Shown: positions 40,820 through 49,910, counted from the first letter of the stretch. The stretch is DNA of 64,000 bases from Nocardiopsis metallicus (GCF_014201115.1 NZ_JACHDO010000001.1:7564001-7628000), one strand, 5' to 3'. Numbers and translations are program-made. Notes: generated by a model not told the origin, from the sequence alone.

Positions 40820-41628
40820 ACCGAGACGGGGCACGGGTGCTCTCCCGGTGGATCCACCGGGAGGGCACCGACCTGCACGTCCTGGACACCGCGGGGGCGG
40901 GCCCGCCGGTCGTGATCCTGCACGGCCTGGCCGGGAGCGCGCGCGAGTTCTGGCCCACGGCGCGGGCCCTGGCACCCCTCTTCCGGGTGCTCCTGGTGGA
41001 CCAGCGCGGCCACGGCCGCAGCACCTCCCGCCCCGCGGACACCTCCCGCGAGGCCTTCGTCGCGGACACCGTCGCCGTCATCGAGGAACTCGCGGACTCC
41101 CCGGTCCGGCTCGTGGGCCACTCCATGGGCGCCCACACCGCCATGCTCACCGCGAGCGCCCGACCGGATCTGGTGGAACGCCTCACCCTGCTGGAGTGCC
41201 ACCCCGGGGGAGACGGCCCCGAGACCGCGACCCGGATCGGAGCGTTCCTGGCCTCCTGGCCGGTGCCCTTCCCCAGCCGGGAAGCGGCCCGTGCCTTCCT
41301 GGGCCCAGACGCCCTCAGCGCTGTCTGGGTCGCCGACCTCGTGGAGACTCCCGAGGGATTCGTCCCCCGCTTCGACCCCGCCGTCATGGAAGCGACCATG
41401 GAAGGGCTCCGGGAGCCCCGCTGGTCCGAGTGGGAGGGACTGCGGGTCCCCACCCTGGCGGTCTTCGCCGAGTTCGGTATCTTCACCGACGCCCAGACGA
41501 GGGAGTTGACCGACCGCCGCCCCGCCACCCGCCGGGCCGACCTGGAAGAGGAGTTCCACGACGCCCACCTCATCCCCGAGGGGCCCTGGCTGCCCGTCCT
41601 CAAGGACTGGCTCACCAGCCCGCTCTGA
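40816..41628 (+). CDS. alpha/beta-hydrolase translationally coupled to the PKS
   Basis: A 270-residue alpha/beta-hydrolase. Motifs are [15 protein letters not shown] (oxyanion region), VDQRGHGRS, nucleophile elbow GHSMGA, and a late His in [14 protein letters not shown] 40816 overlaps the stop of the terminal PKS gene, with GAGGAAGAG upstream, so it is made with the PKS. The sequence resembles general hydrolases rather than classical type II thioesterases. Possible roles are removal of stalled chains, hydrolysis of the product lactone or ester formation; none can be chosen from sequence. No terminator is obvious after it. Confidence 0.85.
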   Translation: MNRDGARVLSRWIHREGTDLHVLDTAGAGPPVVILHGLAGSAREFWPTARALAPLFRVLLVDQRGHGRSTSRPADTSREAFVADTVAVIEELADSPVRLVGHSMGAHTAMLTASARPDLVERLTLLECHPGGDGPETATRIGAFLASWPVPFPSREAARAFLGPDALSAVWVADLVETPEGFVPRFDPAVMEATMEGLREPRWSEWEGLRVPTLAVFAEFGIFTDAQTRELTDRRPATRRADLEEEFHDAHLIPEGPWLPVLKDWLTSPL

Positions 41629-41784
41629 CACCTGGAACAAACTCCGCCGCCCCGGACGTTCAGCTGAAGGTGCGCCCGGGCCCTCTCCTCCGGCCCGGAG
41701 TCGCCGCGCCCGCCGTGTTGTCGAAACCCTTCCTGCCTGCCCGCCGGGAAAACCGGTTGCCGGCCCTCTTAACCTTGGTTATTG

Positions 41785-44700
41785 ATGAGCACCACCACGC
41801 CCGCGCCCGCCGCGGACCAACTCCGTTCCCGGCTGCGCGACCTCATGCCCGCGGACCGGCACCGGCTCCGTCGTCGTATCGACGGCCTGGCCAGGATCCG
41901 TGACGAGCGCCGCCGCGCCTCCGTGACCACGCAGATCGCGGGCGACATCGACCGCGCCGAGCTCCGTGTGGGCCTGCGCCGCGAGGCCGTGCCCGAGCTC
42001 AGCTACCCCGAAGAGCTCCCGGTCAGCGCCAGGCGCGAGGACATCGCCGAGGCCATCCGGGACAACCAGGTCGTCATCGTCGCCGGTGAGACCGGTTCCG
42101 GCAAGACCACCCAGCTGCCCAAGATCTGCCTGGAGCTGGGGCGCGGCGTCATGGGCACGGTCGGGCACACCCAGCCCCGCCGGCTGGCCGCCCGCACGGT
42201 CGCCGAGCGCATCGCCGACGAGATCGGCACCCCCCTGGGCGAGACGGTCGGCTACAAGGTCCGGTTCACCGACTCCTCCAACGACAGCACGCTGGTCAAG
42301 CTGATGACCGACGGCATCCTGCTGGCCGAGATCCAGCACGACCGCATGCTGCGCCAGTACGACACGCTCATCATCGACGAGGCGCACGAGCGCAGCCTCA
42401 ACATCGACTTCCTGCTCGGCTACATCAAGCAGCTCCTGCCCAAGCGGCCGGATCTGAAGATCATCATCACCTCGGCGACCATCGACCCCGAGCGGTTCTC
42501 CCGCCACTTCGACGACGCCCCCATCGTCGAGGTCTCCGGGCGCACCTACCCGGTCGAGGTCCGCTACCGGCCGATCTCGGACGAGATTCTCGACCCGGAG
42601 GAGAAGAATTCGGGTCCAGGGACCGACAAGGACCAGACCCAGGCGATCCTGGACGCCGTCGACGAGCTCTCCACCGAGGACCCCGGCGACATCCTGGTCT
42701 TCCTCAGCGGCGAACGCGAGATCCGCGACACCGCCGAGGCCCTCGAAAAGAAGAAGATCCGCGGCCTGGAGGTCCTGCCCCTCTACGCCCGCCTGTCCGT
42801 GGCCGAGCAGAAACGCGTCTGGTCCCGGCACAGCGGCCGCCGTGTCGTGCTGGCCACCAACGTCGCCGAGACCTCGCTGACGGTCCCCGGCATCAAGTAC
42901 GTCATCGACCCCGGCACCGCGCGCATCTCCCGGTACTCCCACCGCACCAAGGTGCAGCGCCTGCCCATCGAGGCGGTCTCGCAGGCCTCCGCCAACCAGC
43001 GCAAGGGCCGCTGCGGCCGTGTGTCCGAGGGCATCTGTATCCGCCTGTACTCCGAGGAGGACTTCCTCTCCCGCCCGGAGTACACCGACCCCGAGATCCT
43101 GCGCACCAACCTCGCCTCGGTCATCCTCCAGATGGCCCACCTGGGCCTGGGCGACGTCGCCGCCTTCCCGTTCGTGGACGGTCCCGACCACCGCCAGATC
43201 AAGGACGGCGTCAACCTGCTGGCCGAACTCGGCGCGCTCCAGCCCGAGGCCGCCCGGACCAAGACGTCCAAGGGGGACGGGGACACCGACGGCAAGCAGG
43301 GTTCGGACCGGCAGAGTTCGAAGCAGCGCCGCCTGACCCCGATCGGCCGCCGCCTCGCCCAGCTGCCCATCGACCCCCGCCTGGGCCGCATGGTCCTGGA
43401 GGCCGAGAAACGCGACTGCCTGGCCGAGGTCATGGTCATCACCTCGGCCCTGTCCATCCAGGACCCGCGCGAGCGCCCCACGGAGAAGCAGCAGCAGGCC
43501 CAGCAGGCGCACGCCCGGTTCACCGACAAGGAATCGGACTTCCTGGCGTTCCTCAACCTGTGGAACCACCTGCGCGACAAGCAGCAGGAGCTGTCCGGCA
43601 ACCAGTTCCGCCGGATGTGCCGCGAGGAGTTCCTCAACTACCTGCGCGTACGCGAGTGGCAGGACATCCACGGCCAGCTCAAGCAGGTGCTGCGCACGAT
43701 GGACATCGAGGTCCCGCCGCTGCGCGAGCAGGCCGCCGACCCGCGTGACGTGCACATGTCGCTGCTGGCCGGGCTGCTCTCGCACGTGGGCCTCAAGGAC
43801 CCGGACAAGCACGAGTACCTGGGCGGCCGCGGGGCGCGCTTCGCGATCTTCCCCGGCTCCGCCCTGTTCAAGAAGCAGCCCCGCTTCGTGATGGTCGGCG
43901 AACTCGTCGAGACCTCCAAGCTCTGGGGCCGCATGGTCGCCAAGATCGAGCCCGAGTGGGCCGAGGAGCTCGGCGTCGACATCGTCAAGCGCAGCTACAG
44001 CGAACCGCACTGGGAGCGCAAGCGCGGCGCCGTCATGGCCTTCGAACGCGTCACCCTGTACGGGGTACCGATCGTCGTGCAGCGCAAGGTGTCCTACGGA
44101 AAGATCGACCCCGAGCTCTCCCGCGAGCTGTTCATCCGCCGCGCCCTGGTGGAGGGCGACTGGGAGACCCGGCACCAGTTCTTCCACGACAACCGCAAGC
44201 TCCTCGACGAGGTCGAGGACCTGGAGCACCGCGCCCGCCGCCGCGACATCGTCGTGGACGACAACACGCTCTTCGACTTCTACGACCGCCGCGTCGCTGA
44301 TTCGGCCGTCTCCGCCGCCCACTTCGACTCCTGGTGGAAGAAGGCCCGCCGCGACGAGCCCGAGCTGCTCGACTTCACCCGCGAGGAGCTCATCAACGAC
44401 GGCGTGGACATGGTCAGCGAGGACGACTACCCGGACGTGTGGCGCCAGGGCGCGTTCGTCTTCCCGCTCACCTACCAGTTCGAGCCGGGCAGCGACTCCG
44501 ACGGCGTCACCGCGCACATCCCGGTGAAGTTCCTCAACCAGGTCGAGAACACCGGCTTCGACTGGCAGATCCCCGGCCTGCGCAACGAGCTCATCACCGC
44601 GCTGATCCGTTCGCTGCCCAAGCCGCTGCGCCGCCACTTCGTGCCGGTTCCGGACAACGCGGCCCGCGCCCGGGGCGGCCTGACACCCTACGAGGGCTCC

Positions 44701-45798
44701 CTCAGCGCGGCCCTGGCCGCCGAGCTCACCGTGATGGCCTACGGCGAGCGCATCAGCGCCGAGGACTTCCAGCTGGACCGGGTCCCGGACCACCTGCGCA
44801 TCACCTTCCGCGCACTGGACGACCGGGGGCGCACCCTGGCCGAGTCCAAGGACCTCGAACAGCTGCGCGCCAAACTCAAACCCCGGCTGCGCGAGGCCAT
44901 CGCCACCGAGGCCAAGGGCGTGGAGAAGAAGGGCATCACCTCCTGGGACTTCGGTCCGCTGGAGCAGACCCTGGAACGCAAGGCCCTGGGCCCGAAGGTC
45001 AAGGGCTACCCGGCCCTGCTGGACGAGGGCGAGAGCGTCGCCATCCGCATCTTCGACACCCGGCCCGAACAGCGCGCCGCCATGCGCGCGGGTACCCGGC
45101 GGCTGCTCATGCTGAACATCCCGTCCCCGGCGACCGTGGTCAGCAAGGGCCTGAACAACCCGGACAAGCTCGCCCTGGCGGACAACCCGCACGGGTCCAT
45201 CCGCAAGATGCTCCAGGACGCCGAGGCCGCCGCCGTCGACCACCTGCTCACCCGCGAGGGCGGGCCGGTGTGGAACGGCGAGGACTTCGCCGAGCTCACC
45301 GACCGGGTCCGCGCCGACCTCGGCGACACACTCGCCGAGATCCTGGGGAAGACGGCCCGCATCCTCGTGCTCTGGCGCAAGATCTCCAAGAAGACCAAGG
45401 GCACCACGTCCCTCGCGGTCCTGCCGTCCCTCAACGACGTCCAGGGCCAGCTCGGCGACCTCGTCGGCGACGGCTTCGTCACCCGCGCCGGGCTCTCCCG
45501 CCTGGACGACGTGCACCGCTACCTTCGCGGCATCGAGTACCGGCTGAACAAGCTCCCGGAGAACCCGCGCCGCGACCAGGTCAACATGTCCAAGGTCGAA
45601 CAGATGCGCCAGGCCGTGGCCAAGGTCAAGGGCGCGCTGCCCGCAGGCCGGGCCGACGACCCGGACGTGGTGGAGCTGCGCTGGATGCTGGAGGAGTACC
45701 GGGTGAGCCTCTTCGCCCAGGAACTCCGCACGGCCTACCCGGTCTCCGACAAACGCATCATGAAGGCCCTGGAAGCCGTCAAGAAGCCCGGGAAGTAA
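41785..45798 (+). CDS. hrpA: ATP-dependent RNA helicase HrpA
   Basis: A 1337-residue DEAH-box RNA helicase. Motifs are GETGSGKTTQL (~102), TQPRRLAA, DEAHERS (~198), SATID (~230) and QRKGRCGR (~405). The helicase-associated and OB-fold regions and a long C-terminal DUF3418 half follow. Length matches the family (about 1300). ATG 41785 is preferred over the adjacent in-frame TTG 41782; no clear Shine-Dalgarno site is visible. HrpA acts on RNA structure and stalled ribosomes and is housekeeping. It marks the right boundary of the PKS locus. Confidence 0.95.
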   Translation: MSTTTPAPAADQLRSRLRDLMPADRHRLRRRIDGLARIRDERRRASVTTQIAGDIDRAELRVGLRREAVPELSYPEELPVSARREDIAEAIRDNQVVIVAGETGSGKTTQLPKICLELGRGVMGTVGHTQPRRLAARTVAERIADEIGTPLGETVGYKVRFTDSSNDSTLVKLMTDGILLAEIQHDRMLRQYDTLIIDEAHERSLNIDFLLGYIKQLLPKRPDLKIIITSATIDPERFSRHFDDAPIVEVSGRTYPVEVRYRPISDEILDPEEKNSGPGTDKDQTQAILDAVDELSTEDPGDILVFLSGEREIRDTAEALEKKKIRGLEVLPLYARLSVAEQKRVWSRHSGRRVVLATNVAETSLTVPGIKYVIDPGTARISRYSHRTKVQRLPIEAVSQASANQRKGRCGRVSEGICIRLYSEEDFLSRPEYTDPEILRTNLASVILQMAHLGLGDVAAFPFVDGPDHRQIKDGVNLLAELGALQPEAARTKTSKGDGDTDGKQGSDRQSSKQRRLTPIGRRLAQLPIDPRLGRMVLEAEKRDCLAEVMVITSALSIQDPRERPTEKQQQAQQAHARFTDKESDFLAFLNLWNHLRDKQQELSGNQFRRMCREEFLNYLRVREWQDIHGQLKQVLRTMDIEVPPLREQAADPRDVHMSLLAGLLSHVGLKDPDKHEYLGGRGARFAIFPGSALFKKQPRFVMVGELVETSKLWGRMVAKIEPEWAEELGVDIVKRSYSEPHWERKRGAVMAFERVTLYGVPIVVQRKVSYGKIDPELSRELFIRRALVEGDWETRHQFFHDNRKLLDEVEDLEHRARRRDIVVDDNTLFDFYDRRVADSAVSAAHFDSWWKKARRDEPELLDFTREELINDGVDMVSEDDYPDVWRQGAFVFPLTYQFEPGSDSDGVTAHIPVKFLNQVENTGFDWQIPGLRNELITALIRSLPKPLRRHFVPVPDNAARARGGLTPYEGSLSAALAAELTVMAYGERISAEDFQLDRVPDHLRITFRALDDRGRTLAESKDLEQLRAKLKPRLREAIATEAKGVEKKGITSWDFGPLEQTLERKALGPKVKGYPALLDEGESVAIRIFDTRPEQRAAMRAGTRRLLMLNIPSPATVVSKGLNNPDKLALADNPHGSIRKMLQDAEAAAVDHLLTREGGPVWNGEDFAELTDRVRADLGDTLAEILGKTARILVLWRKISKKTKGTTSLAVLPSLNDVQGQLGDLVGDGFVTRAGLSRLDDVHRYLRGIEYRLNKLPENPRRDQVNMSKVEQMRQAVAKVKGALPAGRADDPDVVELRWMLEEYRVSLFAQELRTAYPVSDKRIMKALEAVKKPGK

Positions 45799-45811
45799 CC
45801 CGAACGGGGGC

Positions 45812-45841
45812 GGCGCCGCCGGATCGGGTTCCGGCGGCGCC
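45812..45841. terminator. bidirectional terminator between hrpA and PNPOx gene
   Basis: A perfect 12-bp stem (45812-45823 with 45830-45841) with a six-base loop lies between convergent genes. Confidence 0.85.
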
Positions 45842-45891
45842 CGCTGTTCCCCTGGCGCGAGACGGGTGAGAGGCGCGGCAGGGTGCCTTCC

Positions 45892-46587
45892 CTACCGCCG
45901 GCCGGTCCCCGCGGTGGTACGGGTGGGGGACCGGTGTCCCTGGGCCGCACGCTCCCGCGCCTCGTGTTCGCGGGCTTCACGTTCCTGCTTGGCGCCGAAG
46001 TAGTCTCCGCCCTTGCGCACCGTGTCGTCGGTGCCCCAGGACTCGTCGGCGCCGACCTTGCGCAGGTGCGGGATGTGCTTGCGGCAGTGGATATAGGCCT
46101 CCTCGACCTGGACCACCATCCACATCAGCGCCCGCTGGCCCGGCACCTGGGGCAGCGGCAGGTCCGGGACGTGGGCGCGCAGCCGCTCGTCCTCGGTGAG
46201 CTTCACCCGGCCGTTGACGTGCAGGCCGATCCGGTCCCGCTGGAAGTCCAGGAACATCAGGCCGATGTGCGGGTTCTGGACGATGTTGCCCGCGCTGGCG
46301 AACACGCCGTTGCCCCGGTACTCCGGGTAGGCCAGGGTGCGGTCGTCGACGACGTGCACGAAACCGGGCGGCCCGGCCCTGAAGCTGGAGTCGCACTCGC
46401 CCCCGGCGTCCGCCGTCGCGATGAACAGCATCTCCTGGCGGGCGATGAACTCCTTCATCGTCGGGTTGAGGTGGTCCAGCATCTGGTCGCGGTAGAAGCG
46501 GTCGGCCCTTTCCGTGGTGCCCAGGACCTCCTGTACGTAGTGCTCCCCCTCGGAGCCGGGCCTGTGGTGCTGATCGGACTGTGTCAT
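45892..46587 (-). CDS. pyridoxamine 5'-phosphate oxidase-family protein
   Basis: A 231-residue FMN-binding split-barrel protein. The FIARQEMLFIATADAGGECDSSFRAGPPGFVHVVD segment and YRGNGVFASAGNIVQNPHIGLMFLDF are typical of this broad group of flavin- or F420-linked reductases. A charged, Arg/Glu-rich tail ends the protein. I chose ATG 46587 because the family homology starts there; longer in-frame upstream sequence is low-complexity and overlaps the tail of the globin gene. No strong ribosome site is seen, so the start is less certain than the family. Substrate unknown. Confidence 0.8.
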   Translation of the reverse strand: MTQSDQHHRPGSEGEHYVQEVLGTTERADRFYRDQMLDHLNPTMKEFIARQEMLFIATADAGGECDSSFRAGPPGFVHVVDDRTLAYPEYRGNGVFASAGNIVQNPHIGLMFLDFQRDRIGLHVNGRVKLTEDERLRAHVPDLPLPQVPGQRALMWMVVQVEEAYIHCRKHIPHLRKVGADESWGTDDTVRKGGDYFGAKQEREAREHEARERAAQGHRSPTRTTAGTGRR

Positions 46588-46646
46588 GGACGAAGGCTTT
46601 CGACGGTGTACGGAAGCGGTGACGGAACCGGTGGAGCCGGGTTCCG

Positions 46647-47222
46647 TCACCGCGCGCGGAAGGGTGTCGAGGGGTTCGGGGCGCTCGTGGAAGGCGCCGG
46701 AGGGGTGGAGTAGGGGGAGGGCCGGGGAGGAGCGTGGTTCGGGGAGGCCGAGGGCGCCGAGGAGTTCGGGGAGGGGGCGTCGGCCTGCTCCGCCCCGGCC
46801 AGCATGTTCGCGGTGATCCACTGGTAGACCAGCACCCAGGCCGAACTCATCGAGGAGGACCAGGTCGGGGAGATCTCGCTGACGGCGCGGACCAGGGCGC
46901 GCCCCACGTGCGGGTAGTGCTCCGGGGTCACCCCGAGCTCCAGGCGGTGCTGTAGGCCCAGGCGCTGGAGGTAGTCGGCGACCTCGCCGGGCTCATCGAG
47001 GTGCTGGACCACGGCCAGGAGGGCGTCGGCCATGCGCTGCTGCTGCGGCTTGATGTCGTCCGAGAACATGGCCCGCACCTCGGGGACCATGGTGAAGAGG
47101 TTGTCGTAGAAGCACTTGGCCAGTCGTGCCGACCCCTGGGGGATGTCGACGGCTGACTGGCGGACCAGGTCGATGATCTCCCGGTCGGGCAATGGCACTT
47201 CTGATATCGAGCGAAGGGTCAA
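46647..47222 (-). CDS. single-domain flavohaemoglobin-type globin with Pro/Ser tail
   Basis: A protein of up to 191 residues. The globin domain spans about 10-145: CFYDNLFTMVPEVRAMF holds the B10 Tyr (39), KPQQQRMADAL the distal Gln, and QHRLELGV the proximal His (92). This is the pattern of FHb-type globins, without the reductase domain, and suggests NO detoxification or O2 sensing with a separate reductase. The last ~45 residues are Pro/Ser/Ala-rich and unlike the family. The listed start is TTG 47222; GTG 47198 is also possible and gives a conventional N-terminus. It lies 59 bp before the PNPOx-family gene on the same strand, so the two may be cotranscribed. Confidence 0.82.
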   Translation of the reverse strand: MTLRSISEVPLPDREIIDLVRQSAVDIPQGSARLAKCFYDNLFTMVPEVRAMFSDDIKPQQQRMADALLAVVQHLDEPGEVADYLQRLGLQHRLELGVTPEHYPHVGRALVRAVSEISPTWSSSMSSAWVLVYQWITANMLAGAEQADAPSPNSSAPSASPNHAPPRPSPYSTPPAPSTSAPNPSTPFRAR

Positions 47223-47497
47223 GGCTGATCCAGTGTTCGGGTGAGCGGGGAACCACGGACCGTGGGGGAGAGCTGCGGCACGCTCTCGGTTTCCGGGGGT
47301 GACGGGGGCCTTGGGTCGGTGTTTTTCCGCGGGGCACGCGGGAAGTTCCGCGGCGGCCCGAATCAGGACAGATGTGCTGGAGGTGGCCCTGACCTCACTG
47401 ACTCGGGCGTTTGTGGGGGAACTGTAACAGACTCGCTACGTAGTCGAGAGTCCTCGATTTGTGACTGTCTAGTAGCTATGTGGCCCCTGTGGTTACG
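47223..47497. other. divergent intergenic region
   Basis: Between the globin (minus) and lactonase-like gene (plus); about 450 bp including the repeat at 47498-47581. No gene or clear promoter could be supported. The open frame continuing upstream of the lactonase start here is repeat-driven. Confidence 0.4.
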
Positions 47498-47581
47498 CCC
47501 GGTAACAAGCCCGGTGACAGGCCAGGTGATTCCCCGGGTCGGGTGTCCGGTGGTAGGCCCGGCGACACGTCCGGGTACCGC
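47498..47581 (+). repeat. seven degenerate 12-bp tandem repeats
   Basis: Units such as CCCGGTAACAAG, CCCGGTGACAGG and CCCGGCGACACG run head to tail in exact 12-base register, centred on CCGGTGAC-like cores. They lie about 95 bp before the lactonase-like gene start. Confidence 0.75.
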
Positions 47582-47675
47582 GCCCTCCACCTTTCCCAGC
47601 CGGGCCCCGGGCGGTAGCATGCCGCCGGTGGTATGGACCACATCCCGCTCTTCGGCGAAGGAAACGAGGCACCCG

Positions 47676-48911
47676 GTGGACACACCGCGACGGCTCCTGC
47701 TCGTGGGGACCTACACCCCCGACTCCGACCCGCCGGGGGAGGGTCAGGGCATCCACCGGGTCTGGTTCGACCCCGAGACCGGCGAGCTGACCGCCGACGG
47801 CGCCGCCGCGCACACCACCGGCCCCTCCTTCCTCGCCTTCCGGCCCGAACCGCCCACGGTGTACGCGGTCAACGAACAGGCCAAGGGCACGGTGACGGCC
47901 TTCCGGGTCCACGGTGACGCCTCGCTGACCGAACTCGGCTCCGTGCCCACCGGCGGCGGCTCCCCCTGCCACGTGCGCTACCTGGGCCCCGAGCAGGTGG
48001 CCGTCGCCAACTACGCCAACGGCGTGGTGGCCTTCCAGCCCACGGCGGACGACGGTACCCCCACCGGCCCCGCCCGTGAACTCCCGCACCGGGGCCGCGG
48101 TCCGGTCAGCGAACGCCAGGAGGGACCGCACGCACACAGCACCGCGATCGCCCTCGACTCCCACGAACCCCGCCTGCGCTACCTGCTCGCCGCGGACCTG
48201 GGCACCGACGAACTGCGCGTCTACCACTACGCCACCCCGCTGAGCCCGGAGAACGAGGGCCCGGCCCCCGAGATCGAGGACGGGCTACTGAGCACCGTCC
48301 CCCTCCCGTCCGGTACCGGCCCCCGGCATATGGCCGTCAACGGCGGTTACGTCTACGTCGCCGGAGAACTCGACTCCCGCGTGCACACCGTGCGCTGGAA
48401 CCCCCGCAACGGCACCGGCGAGCACCTGGGCTCCCTGCCCGCGCTCGGCGCGCACACGGCCGCCGTGACCGAGGCCAACTATCCGGGCGAGATCACGCTG
48501 CACCGGCTCAAGGTCGAGGGCCGTGAGATCGCCGACGGCGACGCCCTGCCGATGACCAACACCTACGAGGGCCGCGTGTACGTGTCCAACCGGGGCGCGG
48601 ACGTCATCTCGACCTTCGCCGTGCGCGACGAGGGCGCCCGTCTGGAGCACCTCGCCGACACCCCCGTGGGCGCCTGGCCCCGCCACTTCACCGTGGTCCG
48701 CGGGCACAACGGCCAGCCCGACCACCTGGTCGCGGCCGCCCAGAACGGCGACTCCCTGATGTCGCTGCTCATCGACCCGGACACCGGCGTCCCCGCCGAC
48801 ACCGGCCACCGCCTGGAGATCGCGGTCCCGGTGTGCGTGCTGCCTGTCCCCATCAAACGCATCCGCCGCGCGGAGGCGGCGGAAGCGGTGGCAGAGGAAG
48901 CCGTGCGGTAG
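47676..48911 (+). CDS. 7-bladed beta-propeller, lactonase-family protein
   Basis: A 411-residue protein of the Lactonase family (PF10282), which includes 6-phosphogluconolactonase Pgl and fungal cycloisomerases. It has repeated propeller strands: LLLVGTYTPDSD at the start, TGPSFLAFRPEPPTVYAVNE, GPRHMAVNGGYVYVAGEL and VYVSNRGADVISTFAV. No signal peptide, so probably cytoplasmic. GTG 47676 is supported by AAGGAAACGAGG just upstream and by homology beginning there. Real substrate cannot be read from sequence. Confidence 0.85.
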   Translation: MDTPRRLLLVGTYTPDSDPPGEGQGIHRVWFDPETGELTADGAAAHTTGPSFLAFRPEPPTVYAVNEQAKGTVTAFRVHGDASLTELGSVPTGGGSPCHVRYLGPEQVAVANYANGVVAFQPTADDGTPTGPARELPHRGRGPVSERQEGPHAHSTAIALDSHEPRLRYLLAADLGTDELRVYHYATPLSPENEGPAPEIEDGLLSTVPLPSGTGPRHMAVNGGYVYVAGELDSRVHTVRWNPRNGTGEHLGSLPALGAHTAAVTEANYPGEITLHRLKVEGREIADGDALPMTNTYEGRVYVSNRGADVISTFAVRDEGARLEHLADTPVGAWPRHFTVVRGHNGQPDHLVAAAQNGDSLMSLLIDPDTGVPADTGHRLEIAVPVCVLPVPIKRIRRAEAAEAVAEEAVR

Positions 48912-48962
48912 CTGCCGCTGTGGGGCGTGGCCGCTTCGTCCTCTCCTGCTTCGTTCTCCCGC

Positions 48963-49454
48963 TCATGCCATGGTCTTGGCGATGTCGCTCATCTTGCGGT
49001 AGAGCCGCATGCTTCCAGGGATACCGCGGAAACCGTGTTTCTCGTAGAAGGTGTACGCGTCCGTGTCGAGCGCGTCCACCACGAAGAACCTGACGGCGAA
49101 GGTCTCGTTTCCCACCAGCGCCCGCTCGAAGGAGTCCACCAGGAGCACCGGGCCGAGTCCTCGCCCCTGGTGGCGAGTGGCCAGGGCCAACCTTGCCAGG
49201 AGCACTGCCGGGACCCTGTGCATGCTCCCCCGGGCCAGGGCCTTGGGCAGTTCCTCCCGTTCCAGGGTCATGGAGGTGAACGAGTAGTAGGCGGCGACCT
49301 CTCTGCTGCCTTCCTCGCACCAGACGAACGTGGCGGCGGTGTTGTTCGCGCGTGCGTGGAGCGCGCTTCTGCGCAGCCAGGTGTCCAGCTCCTCCTTCCC
49401 ACAGGAGAAGGATTCGAGCTCATGCTCCTGGCTGAGGGGCTGGCAGACGAACAC
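48963..49454 (-). CDS. GNAT acetyltransferase toxin (TacT/AtaT-like)
   Basis: A 163-residue GNAT protein. It shows the toxin-type pattern: FSCGKEELDTWLRRSALHARAN at the N-terminus, VAAYYSF, PAVLLARLAL, acetyl-CoA loop RHQGRGLG (95-101) and FYEKHGF with probable catalytic Tyr137. Such toxins acetylate the amino group of aminoacyl-tRNA and stop translation. It starts at GTG 49454, seven bases after the stop of a DUF1778 antitoxin gene, in the standard antitoxin-toxin order. Which tRNA is targeted is unknown. Confidence 0.9.
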   Translation of the reverse strand: MFVCQPLSQEHELESFSCGKEELDTWLRRSALHARANNTAATFVWCEEGSREVAAYYSFTSMTLEREELPKALARGSMHRVPAVLLARLALATRHQGRGLGPVLLVDSFERALVGNETFAVRFFVVDALDTDAYTFYEKHGFRGIPGSMRLYRKMSDIAKTMA

Positions 49455-49461
49455 GGTCGGG

Positions 49462-49737
49462 CTACCTCTTCTTCACTGTGGAGCGGTGCTTGCGCACAGC
49501 CGAGGCCAGCTCGTCGATCGGCTCCGCGGGCTCTTCCAGGGATTCGACCATGGCGTCGAAGAAGGCAGCGGGGACCCGGGTGGTCTGCTCGCGCTCCACG
49601 ACCTCCTCGGCCGCCTCGCGGGCTGCCCGGACGACGAACTTGGATGCGGACTCGTGGTTGATTCGGGCGGCTTCGAGGAACAGTGCCTTGTCCTCGGGCG
49701 TCACTCTGACTTCGATCCGTTCGGTGGCGGTACTCAT
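49462..49737 (-). CDS. DUF1778 antitoxin
   Basis: A 91-residue ribbon-helix-helix antitoxin. The RIEVRVTPEDKALFLEAARI strand-helix is the DNA-binding part, and the C-terminal half wraps the toxin in this family. ATG 49737 follows GGAGAAG. It is expected to neutralise the GNAT toxin and repress its own promoter. An 8-bp direct repeat just upstream is a candidate operator. Confidence 0.9.
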   Translation of the reverse strand: MSTATERIEVRVTPEDKALFLEAARINHESASKFVVRAAREAAEEVVEREQTTRVPAAFFDAMVESLEEPAEPIDELASAVRKHRSTVKKR

Positions 49738-49765
49738 GCGTGCTTCTCCCTGTTCGGCAATATCG

Positions 49766-49785
49766 ATTGTACGGAAGTTGTACGG
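49766..49785 (-). promoter_or_regulatory. TA promoter -10 and direct-repeat operator
   Basis: TTGTACGG occurs at 49767-49774 and 49778-49785 (11-bp period). On the minus strand TACAAT at 49771-49766 makes a good -10 box for the antitoxin gene. One half-site overlaps it, as expected for repression by a ribbon-helix-helix dimer pair. Confidence 0.6.
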
Positions 49786-49910
49786 GATTTTTGGTGATGT
49801 GGGCACGTCGAACGGAGTTCCTCCACGCCCCTGAGCCCTGGCCGGGGAGTAGCAGGGGACAAGTCAGAAAGCGATGGGGGAGACCCGCACACGTCGCTAG
49901 GCTCGTAGGT

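Noticed and set aside
45883-46713. Plus-strand open frame opposite the PNPOx-family gene
   Set aside because: The minus strand encodes a clear flavin-binding split barrel; the plus frame is antisense.
47241-47675. 145-codon upstream extension of the lactonase-like gene
   Set aside because: It spans the 12-bp repeat tract and low-complexity DNA; homology and a good ribosome site both point to GTG 47676.
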